A DNA stretch of 64,000 nt, taken from positions 744,001 to 808,000 of the forward strand of contig MU385724.1 in the NCBI GenBank assembly GCA_022497155.1, given 5' to 3'. The notes beneath the pieces are model-generated. The model saw nothing but the letters and a program-made list of their open reading frames with translations. It was not told the DNA's origin and did not search any database. Made by a program: the position numbers and the translations under genes. Shown here one piece after another: positions 11,059-22,453 of this stretch. Each line of letters starts with the position of its first letter. Within the stretch, counting starts at the first letter, position 1. The stretch comes from Whalleya microplaca. Lineage: Eukaryota > Ascomycota > Sordariomycetes > Xylariales > Xylariaceae.

Positions 11059-12839
11059 CTAGAACATCACTACAGCCGGGGCTGCGTCCCCTGGATCTCT
11101 ACCCTTCGGTGTGATGAATCTCGAATGGGTTAAAAAGAGCGAGCAGACTGTATGTAAAGCTCCAGCCGCAATAACCAAAATCCAGACCTTGTCGATGGCG
11201 CGGACAATAACCTCGATAGCCGCGTCCCGGATATCTGGAGATGCATTTGTCAAAACCTCACTCCGTGCCCCTGCAATTGCAGCTTGGATATCTGCGTTTG
11301 AGTATCCAGGTCCAAGAATCTGCTTGATACCGTCAAAGCTCGCGCTTTGAAATATAGCACTGGCGATGGCGAGACCGATCAGCTGACTGGATCCTTGGGA
11401 TATGTTGATGAATTGAATGAGCGAGGCCGCTTTTTCCGGTTCTACCAGAAGATTACCGACTGCGTACGCAGCTTGACTGGTCGACATTCCAAACCCCAGA
11501 AGTATGGTGTACCCAATGAGATTTGCACTCGGAGTATGCCTAGTCACCGTATACATAGCTGCTGCACCGGCCGTTAGGAAGAGACCGGAGACGAGAAACC
11601 ACACCATATGGTAGCCGACCTTTCCCATCACGGCGCCGCATAGCAACACCATGGCAACATAGAAAGCTATATACGGCAGCAAACGGACGGCGGCTTGAGT
11701 GCCATTATCACCATCGACGAAAAGGTGAAAGAGGGGGATGTAGTAAATGGCAACGAATAAGCTCGCTCCGCCGCCACAAGACATGATTATGTAAAGAAGG
11801 ACCAGTTGAGGATCACGGAGAAACTCGCACGGAAATAGGCGGTTTACTGCGTCAGTGAGAATGCAGTATCTCTGCGATATGCCGAATGCGATGGTTAGGA
11901 TGCCAAAGACGACTATCAGAGCGATACTTCGGCCATCATTCCAGTCCCATTCAACGCCACCAGAGAGGAATGCCAGAGTGAAGCTAGTATACAGACCCGA
12001 GTTGAGGACTATGCCGAGCCAGTCAATTAGTTTTAGCTTGTCGAGTAGTGATATCTCTGATCGGCGCGGGATGGACGGTATCAGGAATAGGTAGATCGGT
12101 GCCATGGCGCCGAAGATGACCAGATTCAGATAGAAGGCCTGTGTATCATAATGTTAGCCAGAGCAGAACGAGACCCGTAATTCAACATCTGCTTCAAGCT
12201 TAAGATGAGCTGAAAACTACTTACCCATCGCCACGTCGCAGGACTATCAGCGAGCAGACCTCCGACGACAGGACCAAGAATACATCCACTTCCGTAAACG
12301 AAACCCGTGATTCCGACGTACAGAGGCTGTTCCTTGGGCAGAGCGAGAGCCGTTGATAGATTTAGAGTGCCAAGGTACATTCCTGCGCCCCCAAAGCCAG
12401 CCCAGACACGGCCTACAATCATGGCGTCCATGTTGGGAGCAGCACCGCAGAGAGCGCTTGCGGCGGCGAAGTTGACCAGGCACGATACGAACACCCACTT
12501 GTTGTCGAAGATACCGTATGCCTTTCCCAGAGGCAAAATTCCAGCCGCTGAGCCGAGTGTAAAACCGACACCTAGCCATCCCAGTTGTTGTGTGTTTTGA
12601 TATGTGTCAGCGACAGCGCCTTGGATGTCGGCCGCGATAGTGTTGTCGAGGCCGAACAGCATATTGGCTGAGAATATGGAAAGACAGACCAGAACCCAAC
12701 GGATGCCTCGAACGGAGCGCTCTTCCGTGTCGACCTTCTCATTATTGGATTCATTTTGAAGGGGATTCTGATCCTCTTGCTTCTCATTCGGCGTTTGTTG
12801 CGCCGATTCGGACGGCGACGAATATATCTTGGTGTCCAT
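11059..12839 (-). CDS. MFS transporter, DHA2/TRI12-like drug or metabolite exporter
   Basis: Exons 12225-12839 and 11059-12138 (intron 12139-12224, GTAAGT...ACACAG) give 564 residues. The start is the ATG of MDTKIYSSPSE; the frame is open further upstream but without another ATG. A polar N-terminal tail of about 70 residues precedes many hydrophobic segments, consistent with the 14-helix drug:H+ antiporter class (count not computed). Family blocks: LDNTIAADIQG near helix 1, LGKAYGIFDNKWVF, VGRVWAGFGGAGMYLG and GPVVGGLLAD. It would sit in the plasma membrane and export small molecules by proton antiport. It is read in the same direction as the cluster regulator but 2.5 kb from it, so membership of the cluster is possible but unproven. 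A related-looking siderophore or toxin-efflux role cannot be excluded. Confidence 0.9.
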
Positions 12840-15355
12840 TGTGACGTCGCCAGAGTTGAGTTCGTATGTTGAAGGACAGTGCAGTCGTGGGAAGGAACTC
12901 GGCCTGACAAGCAAGACTTATTTAGGTGGGATTGAGGTGGCATAAGAAAGAGGTGCTAGAAGGTTCAGACCCCAGTGTTGATTTATGTTTCACAATGCGG
13001 ATGAGGCTCCAATGTACATGTAGGATAAAGAGCTAGTGTTGATGCTAATTTCATATTCGATTTGTTACTCTACCTATTTGAGACATCGTTCTAGACATGC
13101 AAACAAGATGTCCTCGTTCAACGGTCGGCAACGTTAGAATACCAGTGTACCTAAGCCCTTGTAGCACTTGGCTGATCCCAATACCATACTAGGTACCTCA
13201 ATGACTGTGTGCAACACGTTTCAATACAAGTATCTTTTATGTGAGATTGCTAGGCAGTATGGCGTCGTCAGCGAAATTCTAGTTGATATTCTACGAAAAA
13301 GCTCCTTCACCAAAAGTGATGCAGAGGTACGTAAGCAGTTAGGGGAACATAGGGCATCAGGGACTGAATTTCTTTGTAAGTGACGATGTTGGTGATGTTG
13401 TTTGTCATCTGGAGCTGCTGCAGCCTCCCTTGAAGCTCCGGAACTCCTTTCGGGAATTCTGATATCTCCGCCCGAACATCTGCGCTCCCAGTAAATCGGT
13501 CATTCTTGTGTGCGACGTACACCACGGAGTAGCGGGTTAAAATATGTTGATGATATTGTGAAACCATGTAGTAGGAGATAGGGTGCATCGATTTATGATT
13601 GGATATGTGGTTCCGGTTCCGCTGTAGACGAACTCCATACGTGTGCCTACATACTATATAGAGGTTGCACGAAGGTCAGGAGTAACTCCAATTGGTCGCC
13701 TCATCCCGAATTGCTGTTTAAAGTTTTGGAGATCCCAAATGTGGAGAATCCGGAGCCCCAAAATAGGTACATCAAGCCATACTATTGTCAGGGGGTGTAA
13801 TAAAAATCTAGATCTTTGCTCCGCAAGGTACGACTCCGGGGAAAGGAATAGGTAGAGAGAATGAAAAGAAGAATTGGCGCCGAGACATGCCGGACTGTAT
13901 GGATTGGATATCAATTGGTCTAGGTATGTTGCCTTCTAATTTCTGTGCGATGATATCTCTCTTTGGAGATCATACTGCATGCATTATGGGAATCAGACCT
14001 GGCATATCGGGCAGCCGGAGCTACAGACGGTTACAGACTACGTAAGGAGATACCTACATAACTTCAGCTAGATTTAACGGTCATGGTCTATCCGGAAGCC
14101 CAGACCGTTGTCCATAGTTCGGCAAGCCTCATATCGTCACTATTCAGATCACCGTCAATGCATAACATTGCTTTTCATGTACTACCACGCATTTAAACAC
14201 CGGTCTGACTCCTTTCGAGTCCCTGCATGCACTTACATCAGCTTTACCAATGAGCAAGGTTATGACTCTATTTGATTGAGGAGGAGGAGATTCTATGAGT
14301 TTTTGTCAATTCAAGCTGTCCTATTGAAAACTTGATATGTAAAGTGTTTTGAGGTTCTTCACACTTATGTAAGTGTCCTATTGTGAGAACTTCTGGTCCC
14401 CTCCCTAATTAGTTGTTAGCCACCTTCTCCCCCTGAATTGCCGCCTGTCATAACACAGCACTTTCTGAATATATTTGACCTAAATATATAGCTCTCACTG
14501 ATACATCTACCTTAAATCTCTTTGCCAATAATATCCTCGCCCTCGGCGTTAACCCACGCCCTTTGATCCGTCTCAGCCTTCGACTCCAGGGTGTATTGTA
14601 ACGAGCTACGCCTAGCATGTCTTCCGGATTCATTTCTTTCCTAGTCTAGCTTATCCGGAGAGTCACGTCTGCCTGCACAAGATGGACTTCAAGTAGCAAC
14701 ACCGACACATAATTCAGAAAATCTCGGATAAGAGTATTGGAGAAAGACTTCTATGACGTAATTACCTTGCGCATCCTCCAGACTGAGTATCACAAGATGA
14801 TCAAGATTAATCTAGATAGCAAGACTTTATTGATACTTAGCTAAATACTTGTAAATAGACTGGATCACGTTAGTTTCTTTACTGAATAGCGCCTGTGAAA
14901 ACAGCCGTGTAATCTGTGAAGAGTATGTATAATAGGGTGGGCAGGGGTGGTTTTCCTTATGTCACGCGAAACACTGGCTCTGCTTTGGTACTCCAGTCGT
15001 CCTATGCGCCATAGTTGCGCGTCGGCTCGTAAAGGGCCTCTCCTTTGTACAATAGGTATATAGTCCTTTACGTCCATTCGGACGTAAACAAATTTGTCAT
15101 CGTAAATGGACTAGTTTAGCGTGACCAGGCGTGCTAGTGTGATTCGACGCTTCCCCTTCCATGGTTCAAAAATCTACCGGAGCGTAGGAGGCGGCTAGAG
15201 TCAGTACTCGAAATTGTCGTACTAACGTGGTCCTGCCTAGATATTTTATATGTAATCTAACTGTGGATTATCGCTTTTGTCAAAACGATCTACTTTCTAT
15301 CCGACCTTGCGACAAGACTTTTTTGTCACCAACTAATATAATCCTTTCGATCCCC
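12840..15355. other. Gene-poor spacer between transporter and cluster regulator
   Basis: About 2.5 kb. Several short frames (13168-13383 plus, 13307-13588 minus, 13654-13914 minus, 14448-14633 minus) show no recognisable domain and may be relics. A perfect 9-bp-arm inverted repeat sits at 15067-15088. Confidence 0.55.
15067..15088. promoter_or_regulatory. Perfect inverted repeat containing CC-N4-GG core
   Basis: Arms TTTACGTCC (15067-15075) and GGACGTAAA (15080-15088) separated by ATTC. It lies 268 bp past the regulator's stop codon. It could be a binding site or a transcript hairpin; function is unknown. Confidence 0.4.
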
Positions 15356-17808
15356 TTAAGCATTCATGGTCGGCCATAAGAGATTCGTGCTATTGTAGGA
15401 ATCGACTGCGAAAGCCATGTCCATCGATCCCGATAGTATACCCTGCATCGCGGCGATCGTCTCTTCGTCCAAATCCGGGAACCCAGTACCGGACTCTCCA
15501 ACTACTTCATGTCCCTGCTCACCGTGTAGTATTATCCCCGTGGCCTGACCTCCATGCATAACGGATCTTTGCGCTCCATCGACCGACTGCGGCCTTGGGT
15601 CTGGCTGAGAGACGACATGATCTACTGTGGCACTCAGCCCGCGCACTACGTTAGCAGCGCTCGCACCCACAGCGAAATTGTTGCCAAAGATCCCCAAGAC
15701 CTCGATAGAAGCCCCAATGGCGTCTCTGACCGTCCGAGTTAGCTCCCTATGCGGATACGCAAGTACGAACCCGATGAGCGTCACAGCCGAGTTCCATTGC
15801 CATTGGAAAGCTTCATGCCACCCCGCGAGTATGTCTGTTGTTGCTAGGACTTGGCGCATTATATGCGTAAGGGCCATGGCGTGAGATGCACAGCGGTTGG
15901 CGCAAGATTCTGCGAGCGACAGAGACTGTGACGATGATGCGGCCCTGAACGAAATAAAGGGTCGATAAAGGCTTGTGCAGAGATTATGATACAACAACTC
16001 TAAGAGCAACCGTTGGCGTTGCACCCAGAGCGGCGCAAATTGCTCGACATCAAGGGGCGTGCGGTCCGTCGAGAACGGTACACCCTGGTTTTTGCGCTGG
16101 GTCTTTAAGGCATCAGGTACGTCTTGCAACCAACGGTCGAGTGCTTTCATATGCGTATCGAGGAAAACGGCGTATGGATCCATAGCCATCGGCATATCAT
16201 GAATCGCCTGGGTGTCATCGCCGTGCAAGAATTCGGAGAATTTGCCATAAAATGCAGTATGGATATTGCGTGCAGTAAACACAAGCTTTGAATTATGCAA
16301 GTTCCAGCTCAGCCAGGTAACATCTTCGCCAAGCGGTGCGAAGTTTGATCCCGATAGTGCGGCCACTTCATGATCGTCGCCGGGTAGGTCACAGATTACA
16401 TCGGAAGGGTTAAGCAGAAATGGCCGGCCGAGCTTCATGCTGGTTTTAGTTTCGAGTACATAAATTGACCACCATATTCGATTCCGCAACTCCCTCTCAC
16501 GCCGCGTCGTATCCGGTGGCGATGGTAAGTGGAGACCCAACATCTGGGCCATCCTCGTTGTGAGTGCCAAGGTGCTGTCCGCCATGTTTTGAAACGATGC
16601 ACAGCACAGCCATATCACAGATAGTATATTACACTGCAGGGTAGCTAGTGTTGGGCTTTCCAACTCGCACGCTAGCAGATTCTGACATCGGCGATAATGC
16701 CAACGGCCTGCGATCGTCGCGTCGTTAGTATCAACATCAGTACTACACGATGCTTGGTGGCCCTGGCCCCGCGCCATTCCATACTGCATGCACACCGCAA
16801 TAACGATATCAACAAGTGCTGACGGCTTGCGGTTCTTTTTTGATTCCGCCCAAAGACATCTATAATGTTGCTTAAACTCAACCTCGTCGAGGATAAGGAG
16901 TGATGTGTGGTAGGACTGCCAGAAAAGATCCAAGAAATACTCCTCTTGTGTAGGGGTCAAATACTCCTTGGCCTTGATAGGGTCATCATATGGTGTCCGG
17001 TCGCAATCATCCATTTTCTCTGGGGGACTGGTCGGCCCATGAAGAAGTCTACTAGCCGAGTTGGGTTGCATGTAATGTTCCGGGAGGTGCTGCTGTAGCG
17101 TCGATGCCATGAAGGCATTCATACGATTAATGAAATACAGCAGGGAAGACGGTCCGTACCAGGTCTTCTCGGGGGACCTTGCAGTGCTGGTATGAATGCC
17201 TTCATAGTACTTCTTGACCAATCCTTGACCTTCGGGTGATTGACCTGAAGGGTGGACCGTAACAGATGACGGCGTCCACGAGGAGCTTGGTGGGGTTAGA
17301 AGTAGAGAGTTGGATGTCCTTGCCTGTTGTTCCGAAATGTTTCCATTATAACTACGCTCTTCTTCAATCTCTTTTTCTAATTCTTGGATGCGTTCATTAA
17401 GCCGTTCTATCTCACGGAAGGCATGCGGAAGTGTACGAACTTCGCTCATCCGGTTATTGCTACATTGCCCGCCTCTGCTTAGGCAATTGAAGCATGGACG
17501 GTTGCTGTCGCATTTTGTTCTGTGTACGCGACACCAGTCACTTGTTATGGAGTTAGCCATGCGCATTGGACGGGTGATTCACCCCTGCTAGTGGTAGGAG
17601 GCGCATGCCACTCTAGCCAGTTGCCTGAGCTAGTGTAGAAAGCTATGGAATGAGTGGAAATGACTGACCAGGCGCGAGTCACTTGACTACGTTTCTGTCG
17701 GGGCCGTGGAGGCTGTGGAGCTTCTGGAGATTCGGAGCCTTGAATGGATTCTCCGGGTTTAGACCTCGGTGAGCGGGCGGGAGAGGGATCGAGTAGCGTG
17801 GTGAACAT
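15356..17808 (-). CDS. Zn2Cys6 transcription factor, likely cluster regulator
   Basis: Exon 1 is 17669-17808 (ATG 17806-17808) and exon 2 is 15356-17540, joined by a 128-nt intron (17541-17668; GTCAGT donor, GCTAAC branch, AACAAG acceptor) to 774 residues. Without this join the zinc cluster lacks its first cysteine. With it the spacing is perfect: CDWC, then C57, C63, FNC to C66, and C73 (C-x2-C-x6-C-x5-C-x2-C-x6-C). A leucine-rich coiled coil follows at about 88-110 (IERLNERIQELEKEIEEE), suggesting dimer binding to paired CGG half sites. The middle region holds a fungal-specific transcription factor domain (from about LDLFWQSYHTSLLILDEVEF), including RNRIWWSIYVLE. It would act in the nucleus. 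It lies 1.4 kb upstream of, and divergent from, the GMC oxidoreductase gene, so the two share a promoter region. Confidence 0.93.
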
Positions 17809-18343
17809 AGTAAATCTACGTTTTTAATTGGTGGTATGTATGGCTCGAACGATGAAGCTGGGTTGAAGGATTCATATACTGCCTGGATAATTGCAACGAA
17901 GGGAGAGAGGGACGTGATTTCGGCTCCAAGAAATTTATTTTCGAGCTTCAGTTTCAGACGTCGGACTCGGTCGGACACAGATAGCAGCGTACTACCAGAT
18001 ACAACTGAATAACAAGGACTTGGACATTGTTTTAAATCAGCAGCATGAGGATTGCGCGGTTTTCCGAGGAAATTGAAGATGAACCTTTCACTCACAAGGT
18101 TCTCTGAACAGTTGAGCGTGCCAACGCAAACCCTTTCCTCAGTATATGTGGCTAATGTAGGCGGCTCAGCTCTAGCCACTCAAGCGCCATAACAAATAAG
18201 CCTTCATGTGGGCTGTGATCAAGGGACAGCACTCAGCGACGTTGTACATATGCAGCACCACCGATTTGGACTTCACGTATGTTGCTGATAGGTCGCTGAT
18301 TTCATACTAAAACGCCACGCTGTGACCTAGAAGGATCTAATCC

Positions 18344-18358
18344 GTCCGTTATTCGGAC
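18344..18358. promoter_or_regulatory. Inverted repeat GTCCG-N5-CGGAC, possible Zn2Cys6 site
   Basis: GTCCG (18344-18348) and CGGAC (18354-18358) flank TTATT in the shared promoter of the regulator and the GMC gene. Paired CGG triplets are the known target type of Zn2Cys6 proteins; assignment to this regulator is inference. Confidence 0.4.
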
Positions 18359-19060
18359 TTTTTTCTCAGGTTGTACAGCTAACCTGGTGTGCCATATCCA
18401 TATAAGCCCGGAGTTTTCTTCGTCCGCTCGTCACCGAAGCGTGGCTCGGGCCGCTCGGCTGTATAAGTATGTTATTTACCACAGTAGAGCATCTTACTCG
18501 ATAGAATTTGTATAGGCGCTCTTTGTTTAAAAACATGTGTAGATACATTTTAACTATTGAGAAGTAGTCAGTGAAAAGATACTCAACGGATGTAGTTTCT
18601 TTGTGGCGGCAACCGCAATTGATACTGGGTTATTGGCCATTACGCCACATTACCAAAAGGTATGGTATGGCGTAACAACCATTGCAGTCCCACATGTAAA
18701 CCAGATGCAAGGCTTTCATTACTCAGAGATTATAGAAACGTACAACTTTGATGTGAGTGGAGTCTATGTTACCTAGGTCCTGCCTCCCGGTTTATACTAA
18801 GTCTATAACTAACTCGTAGATTCAGCTATTCAGCCACCTAGCTCCAGCTGAAAGGTTTTATATGTCTCCTGATGGTAAGCAAGGCCATCAATACTCCAAA
18901 TAATATATTGATTATCATAATGTGGCTCTATAGGTCTGGAGTGTCAGCTGAAAATCCTCTTCTATCGAAGAGAGAAGGTGCCACCTAACAATGACTCCAT
19001 CATTCAGCTAATGACAGGCCAATTCTAGTGCTAGAAGAGGATATAGTGACAGAATCATTG

Positions 19061-19068
19061 TATATAAA
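19061..19068 (+). promoter_or_regulatory. TATA box of the GMC oxidoreductase gene
   Basis: TATATAAA, about 100 bp upstream of the ATG at 19167. Confidence 0.5.
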
Positions 19069-19166
19069 TAATGGGCAGCTCTCACATAGCCTAGAAGTAG
19101 GATTTATAGCAACCTATCAATCCAATATTCGTTTCCTTCATTTGCTTGCGATATCCCTGGGCGAAG

Positions 19167-21283
19167 ATGAGATCTTTATTGGAACTTGTGTTTCTAGCAA
19201 TTTTGCTGGTTGTGTCAGTCCGTAGCACAACAGTCACTCATATAACGGCACGGAGGCTCTTAGGCTCCTCATTTGGTATACCTGGAGATAACGCGACTTA
19301 TGATTACGTTGTCATTGGAGGGGGCACCGCTGGTCTAACACTCGCTACTAGGCTGGTAGAGCAACAGGCTGGCAGTGTTGCCGTTGTTGAAGCTGGGACA
19401 TTCTATGAGATCACTGGGAATACAAGCCAGGTTCCTGCTACCGATGGTTTTTTCTCATCTAGAGGTAAACACGACTGGCATCCCTTAGTTGACTGGGGCT
19501 ACCAGACCACACCCCAGACTGTAAGTACTTTAGAAGAAAGAATCACTCTAGCTAAACCAATTTACTTACTCTCGTACCAGGGGTCGTATGACCAATCAAT
19601 TCATTACGCTAGGGGGAAAATGCTTGGTGGAAGCTCTGCTAGAAACTTTATGGTCTACCAACGCTACACTAAATCATCATACCAGATGTGGGCAGATGCT
19701 GTTGGCGACAAGAGCTATACATTTGATAATTTCCTTCGATATTTCAAGAATAGCGTTAACTTTACTGTGCCTAGCAGCGCGCGTTTCGTCAATGCAACTC
19801 CAGATTACGATCCCTCCACTCTAGGACTTGGAGAAGGGAATGGGCCGCTCTCCGTTACATTTTCCCATTATGCCCAAGCTTTTGCCACATGGGCAATGGA
19901 AGGACTAAAACGAATTGGGATCCCAGTTGTTGACGGGTTTCAAAGCGGGAAGCTCCTAGGCCAATCTTATAGCATGTTCACCATCAATGCCGATACCATG
20001 GTACGGGACTCCTCGGAAACCTCGTTCCTCAGAAAAGGTCTCAAATATCCAGACTTGATGGTTTACCCCTTGACCCAGGCGAAAAAAGTCATTTTCAACA
20101 ATAAAAAGGCTACAGGTGTCATTGTTAACACCCAGGGGGTGGAATACACCTTGTCAGCTCGGAAAGAGGTTATCCTGACAGCTGGCGTTTTCGGATCGCC
20201 GCAACTGCTTCTGGTTTCAGGAGTTGGACCAGCAGAGACTTTAAGGCGGTTAGATATTCCTATCGTTGCTGACAGTCATGGTGTTGGCCAGGGTATGCAA
20301 GACCATATTTATTTTGGTGTTACATACCGCGTTAATGCGCCGACTTTATCTGCTCTTCAGAATCCTTCATTTGCTGCCGAGCAAGCCGAGTTATATAACA
20401 GCCAAGCAACCGGCATGTATACAAATCCAACATCTGACGTCTTAGCTTGGGAAAAGATACCTGAAACACTTCGTCATAACATGAGCCACAGCTCCCTAAC
20501 GGCTCTTGCTACATATCCAGCCGATTGGCCCGAAGTCGAATATATAACACTTTCAGGGTACGTCGGTCTACAGGACGACTCACGTCACGATGATCCCAAC
20601 GATGGCTTCAATTACGCTACTCTTGCTATCTCTATAGTGGCACCTAGGTCCCGAGGCTATGTTTCCATCAAGTCAGCAGACACTGCTGTTGCACCGATAA
20701 TCAATCCTAACTTCCTAACTGATCGTACTGATATTGAGGTCGCCATAGCCGGGCTCAAACGTGCCCGGGAATTTTGGCAAACGGATATTATGCAGCGGTT
20801 CTCAGTCGGTAACGAGATTTTCCCTGGTAACGATGTGAAAACGGATGCACAGATTGAGGATATTATCCGTAGAAGCTTCAACACCATCTACCATGGCTCT
20901 TGTACATGCGCAAGTAAGTGGCATTTGACATTATCTCTACTCTTTCTGTTTCGGGGCTTGGGGTACTACCTTTGGCTTCATGGGAAGTGAAATGCTCTTC
21001 GCTTATGTCTGAATCTATGTACCTGGGATATTCACTGACTCTTTGGGCTCAGTGGGTAAGAAGGATGATCCTATGGCCGTAGTTGATAACCAGGCGAGAG
21101 TTTACGGCGTTGAAGGACTACGAGTCGTGGATGCGGCTGCTTTCCCGCTACTGGGTCCTGGGCACCCACAGGCGACTGTTTGTGAGTTATTCCTTGCTGC
21201 AATAGGATATTAACATTAGGGCTAACTTGGCACAAGATGCACTCGCTGAGAAAATCGCCTGTGATATATCTGGTAACTGTTAG
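19167..21283 (+). CDS. Secreted GMC-family flavin oxidoreductase
   Basis: Exons 19167-19520, 19581-20913, 21053-21181 and 21237-21283 join to 620 residues, normal for the family. The first intron keeps the frame open if unspliced, but removing it restores the family's uninterrupted approach to [14 protein letters not shown]. The chosen ATG gives a signal peptide ([18 protein letters not shown]). Motifs: FAD-binding VVIGGGTAG (about residues 48-56), GMC signature 1 around [11 protein letters not shown], signature 2 [13 protein letters not shown], and the two active-site histidines in NTIYHGSC and GPGHPQATV. Family members oxidise alcohols (aryl-alcohol oxidase, glucose oxidase type) or, in patulin synthesis, close a product outside the cell. 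Here it is divergent from the cluster regulator and convergent with reductase A, so a late oxidation of the cluster product is likely. Substrate unknown. Confidence 0.93.
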
Positions 21284-22453
21284 GCCGCTTCCTTTCCTGT
21301 ACATTATGCGGTCCTTGGCTGTTATCCACGGCTATATTGTAAGATAGCGGAGTATAACAGCGAAATCAGGTACTTGCTCATGGTGGCCCGAGGACGTAAG
21401 CATTTGTGAGACATGGAAAATTCGGACATGGCGGATAGTGACTTTTGTGGGGATAGTAAAGGCTTCTTCTTTTCATAGAATTTCTATTAGTCATTATGTG
21501 TGCAGTTGTCATTGGAGTGCTACCGTGATCGCAACTAGTAAATTGAGTATTGTGACGGTGTAAGTGATCTTGTCCCGGGGGGTGAGAATATGTCTTCTGA
21601 ATATTAAGCGCTCGGATATACTATTTACCCGAGCTCTATACAAGAAAAGGGGCAATTGACGATTGCTCCTATCGTGACAAGTTCACTAATTTCAACAGGA
21701 TAAAGCCCACTTATGTTTCCGCCAATTACGACTTTTTTTGGTTAAATTGATATTTCTTGGGTTTGACGCTTGTCCTCTATTCTCAAGCTCATCGCTTTAT
21801 ATATAGATATCTATATATATATATATATATATAATATTCAGTTACATATACGACGGGAAACATGCTAGGTAAAGGAGTCGGGTCTCTCGAAATCATACCA
21901 AGCTTGAGTTCATCTCCTTCCTATTGATATGGTAAAATAAAATGACAATGACACTTCATTTATTTGGTTCTCGGGCGGTTGCATTTTTGATCTGTCTCTC
22001 CCTGGTCGTTATTTGGTGTGTTACCTATAGGATTTGGCAATGGGTAACCTTCACGCATTCGACTGTCATTATCTTCGACCAGTTTAACTCATCACATGGT
22101 GGAAGATGCAGGCACATAGCAAAGGAAAAGTTATAGTGAAATTGACATAAGCATGTGACGGCACTCAAAAGGTACGGTGCATCTGAGTAATAGGTGTGTA
22201 TTACTGTAAAATAATAAAAATAATAAGGTGAGAAGTAAAAGGTCAGCTAATCAGCTGTAAAGCTCTGACCTGAGAAAACCTTCTCACTTGCTTATCTAAT
22301 CTATCTGACTAAGTCGTAGTTCAGGAGGTCACGTGTGAGGGGCTTAGTGGGGTGTGCTGCAGCTACAGTTACAAGGCCTTACAGCACCCCACAGGGCCTG
22401 TGCCGGTGACAAGGTATTTCAGAGCTACTTCAATCTCATCCCACAGCAAGAGG
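21284..22453. other. Spacer between convergent GMC and reductase A genes
   Basis: No supported gene. Contains a TA dinucleotide run (21812-21833) and an imperfect hairpin at 22349-22390 formed by GGGGTGTGCTG and CAGCACCCC. The 22190-22440 stretch has a slightly repeat-like look, sharing AAAAGGTCAGCTAA with the island near 60570. Confidence 0.5.
21812..21833. repeat. TA dinucleotide microsatellite
   Basis: About 11 uninterrupted TA units. Confidence 0.9.

Larger units (their letters stand above)
17809..19166. other. Divergent promoter region of regulator and GMC oxidoreductase
   Basis: About 1.36 kb with no supported gene. It holds an inverted CCG-N5-CGG repeat at 18344-18358 and a TATA box for the GMC gene at 19061-19068. 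Confidence 0.6.

Noticed and set aside
13168..13914. Possible gene relics in the transporter-regulator spacer
   Set aside because: Short frames on both strands with no motif, no consistent splice signals.
17679..18179. 166-codon minus-strand frame upstream of the regulator
   Set aside because: No ATG at its start, runs through the regulator's first exon in another frame, no domain.
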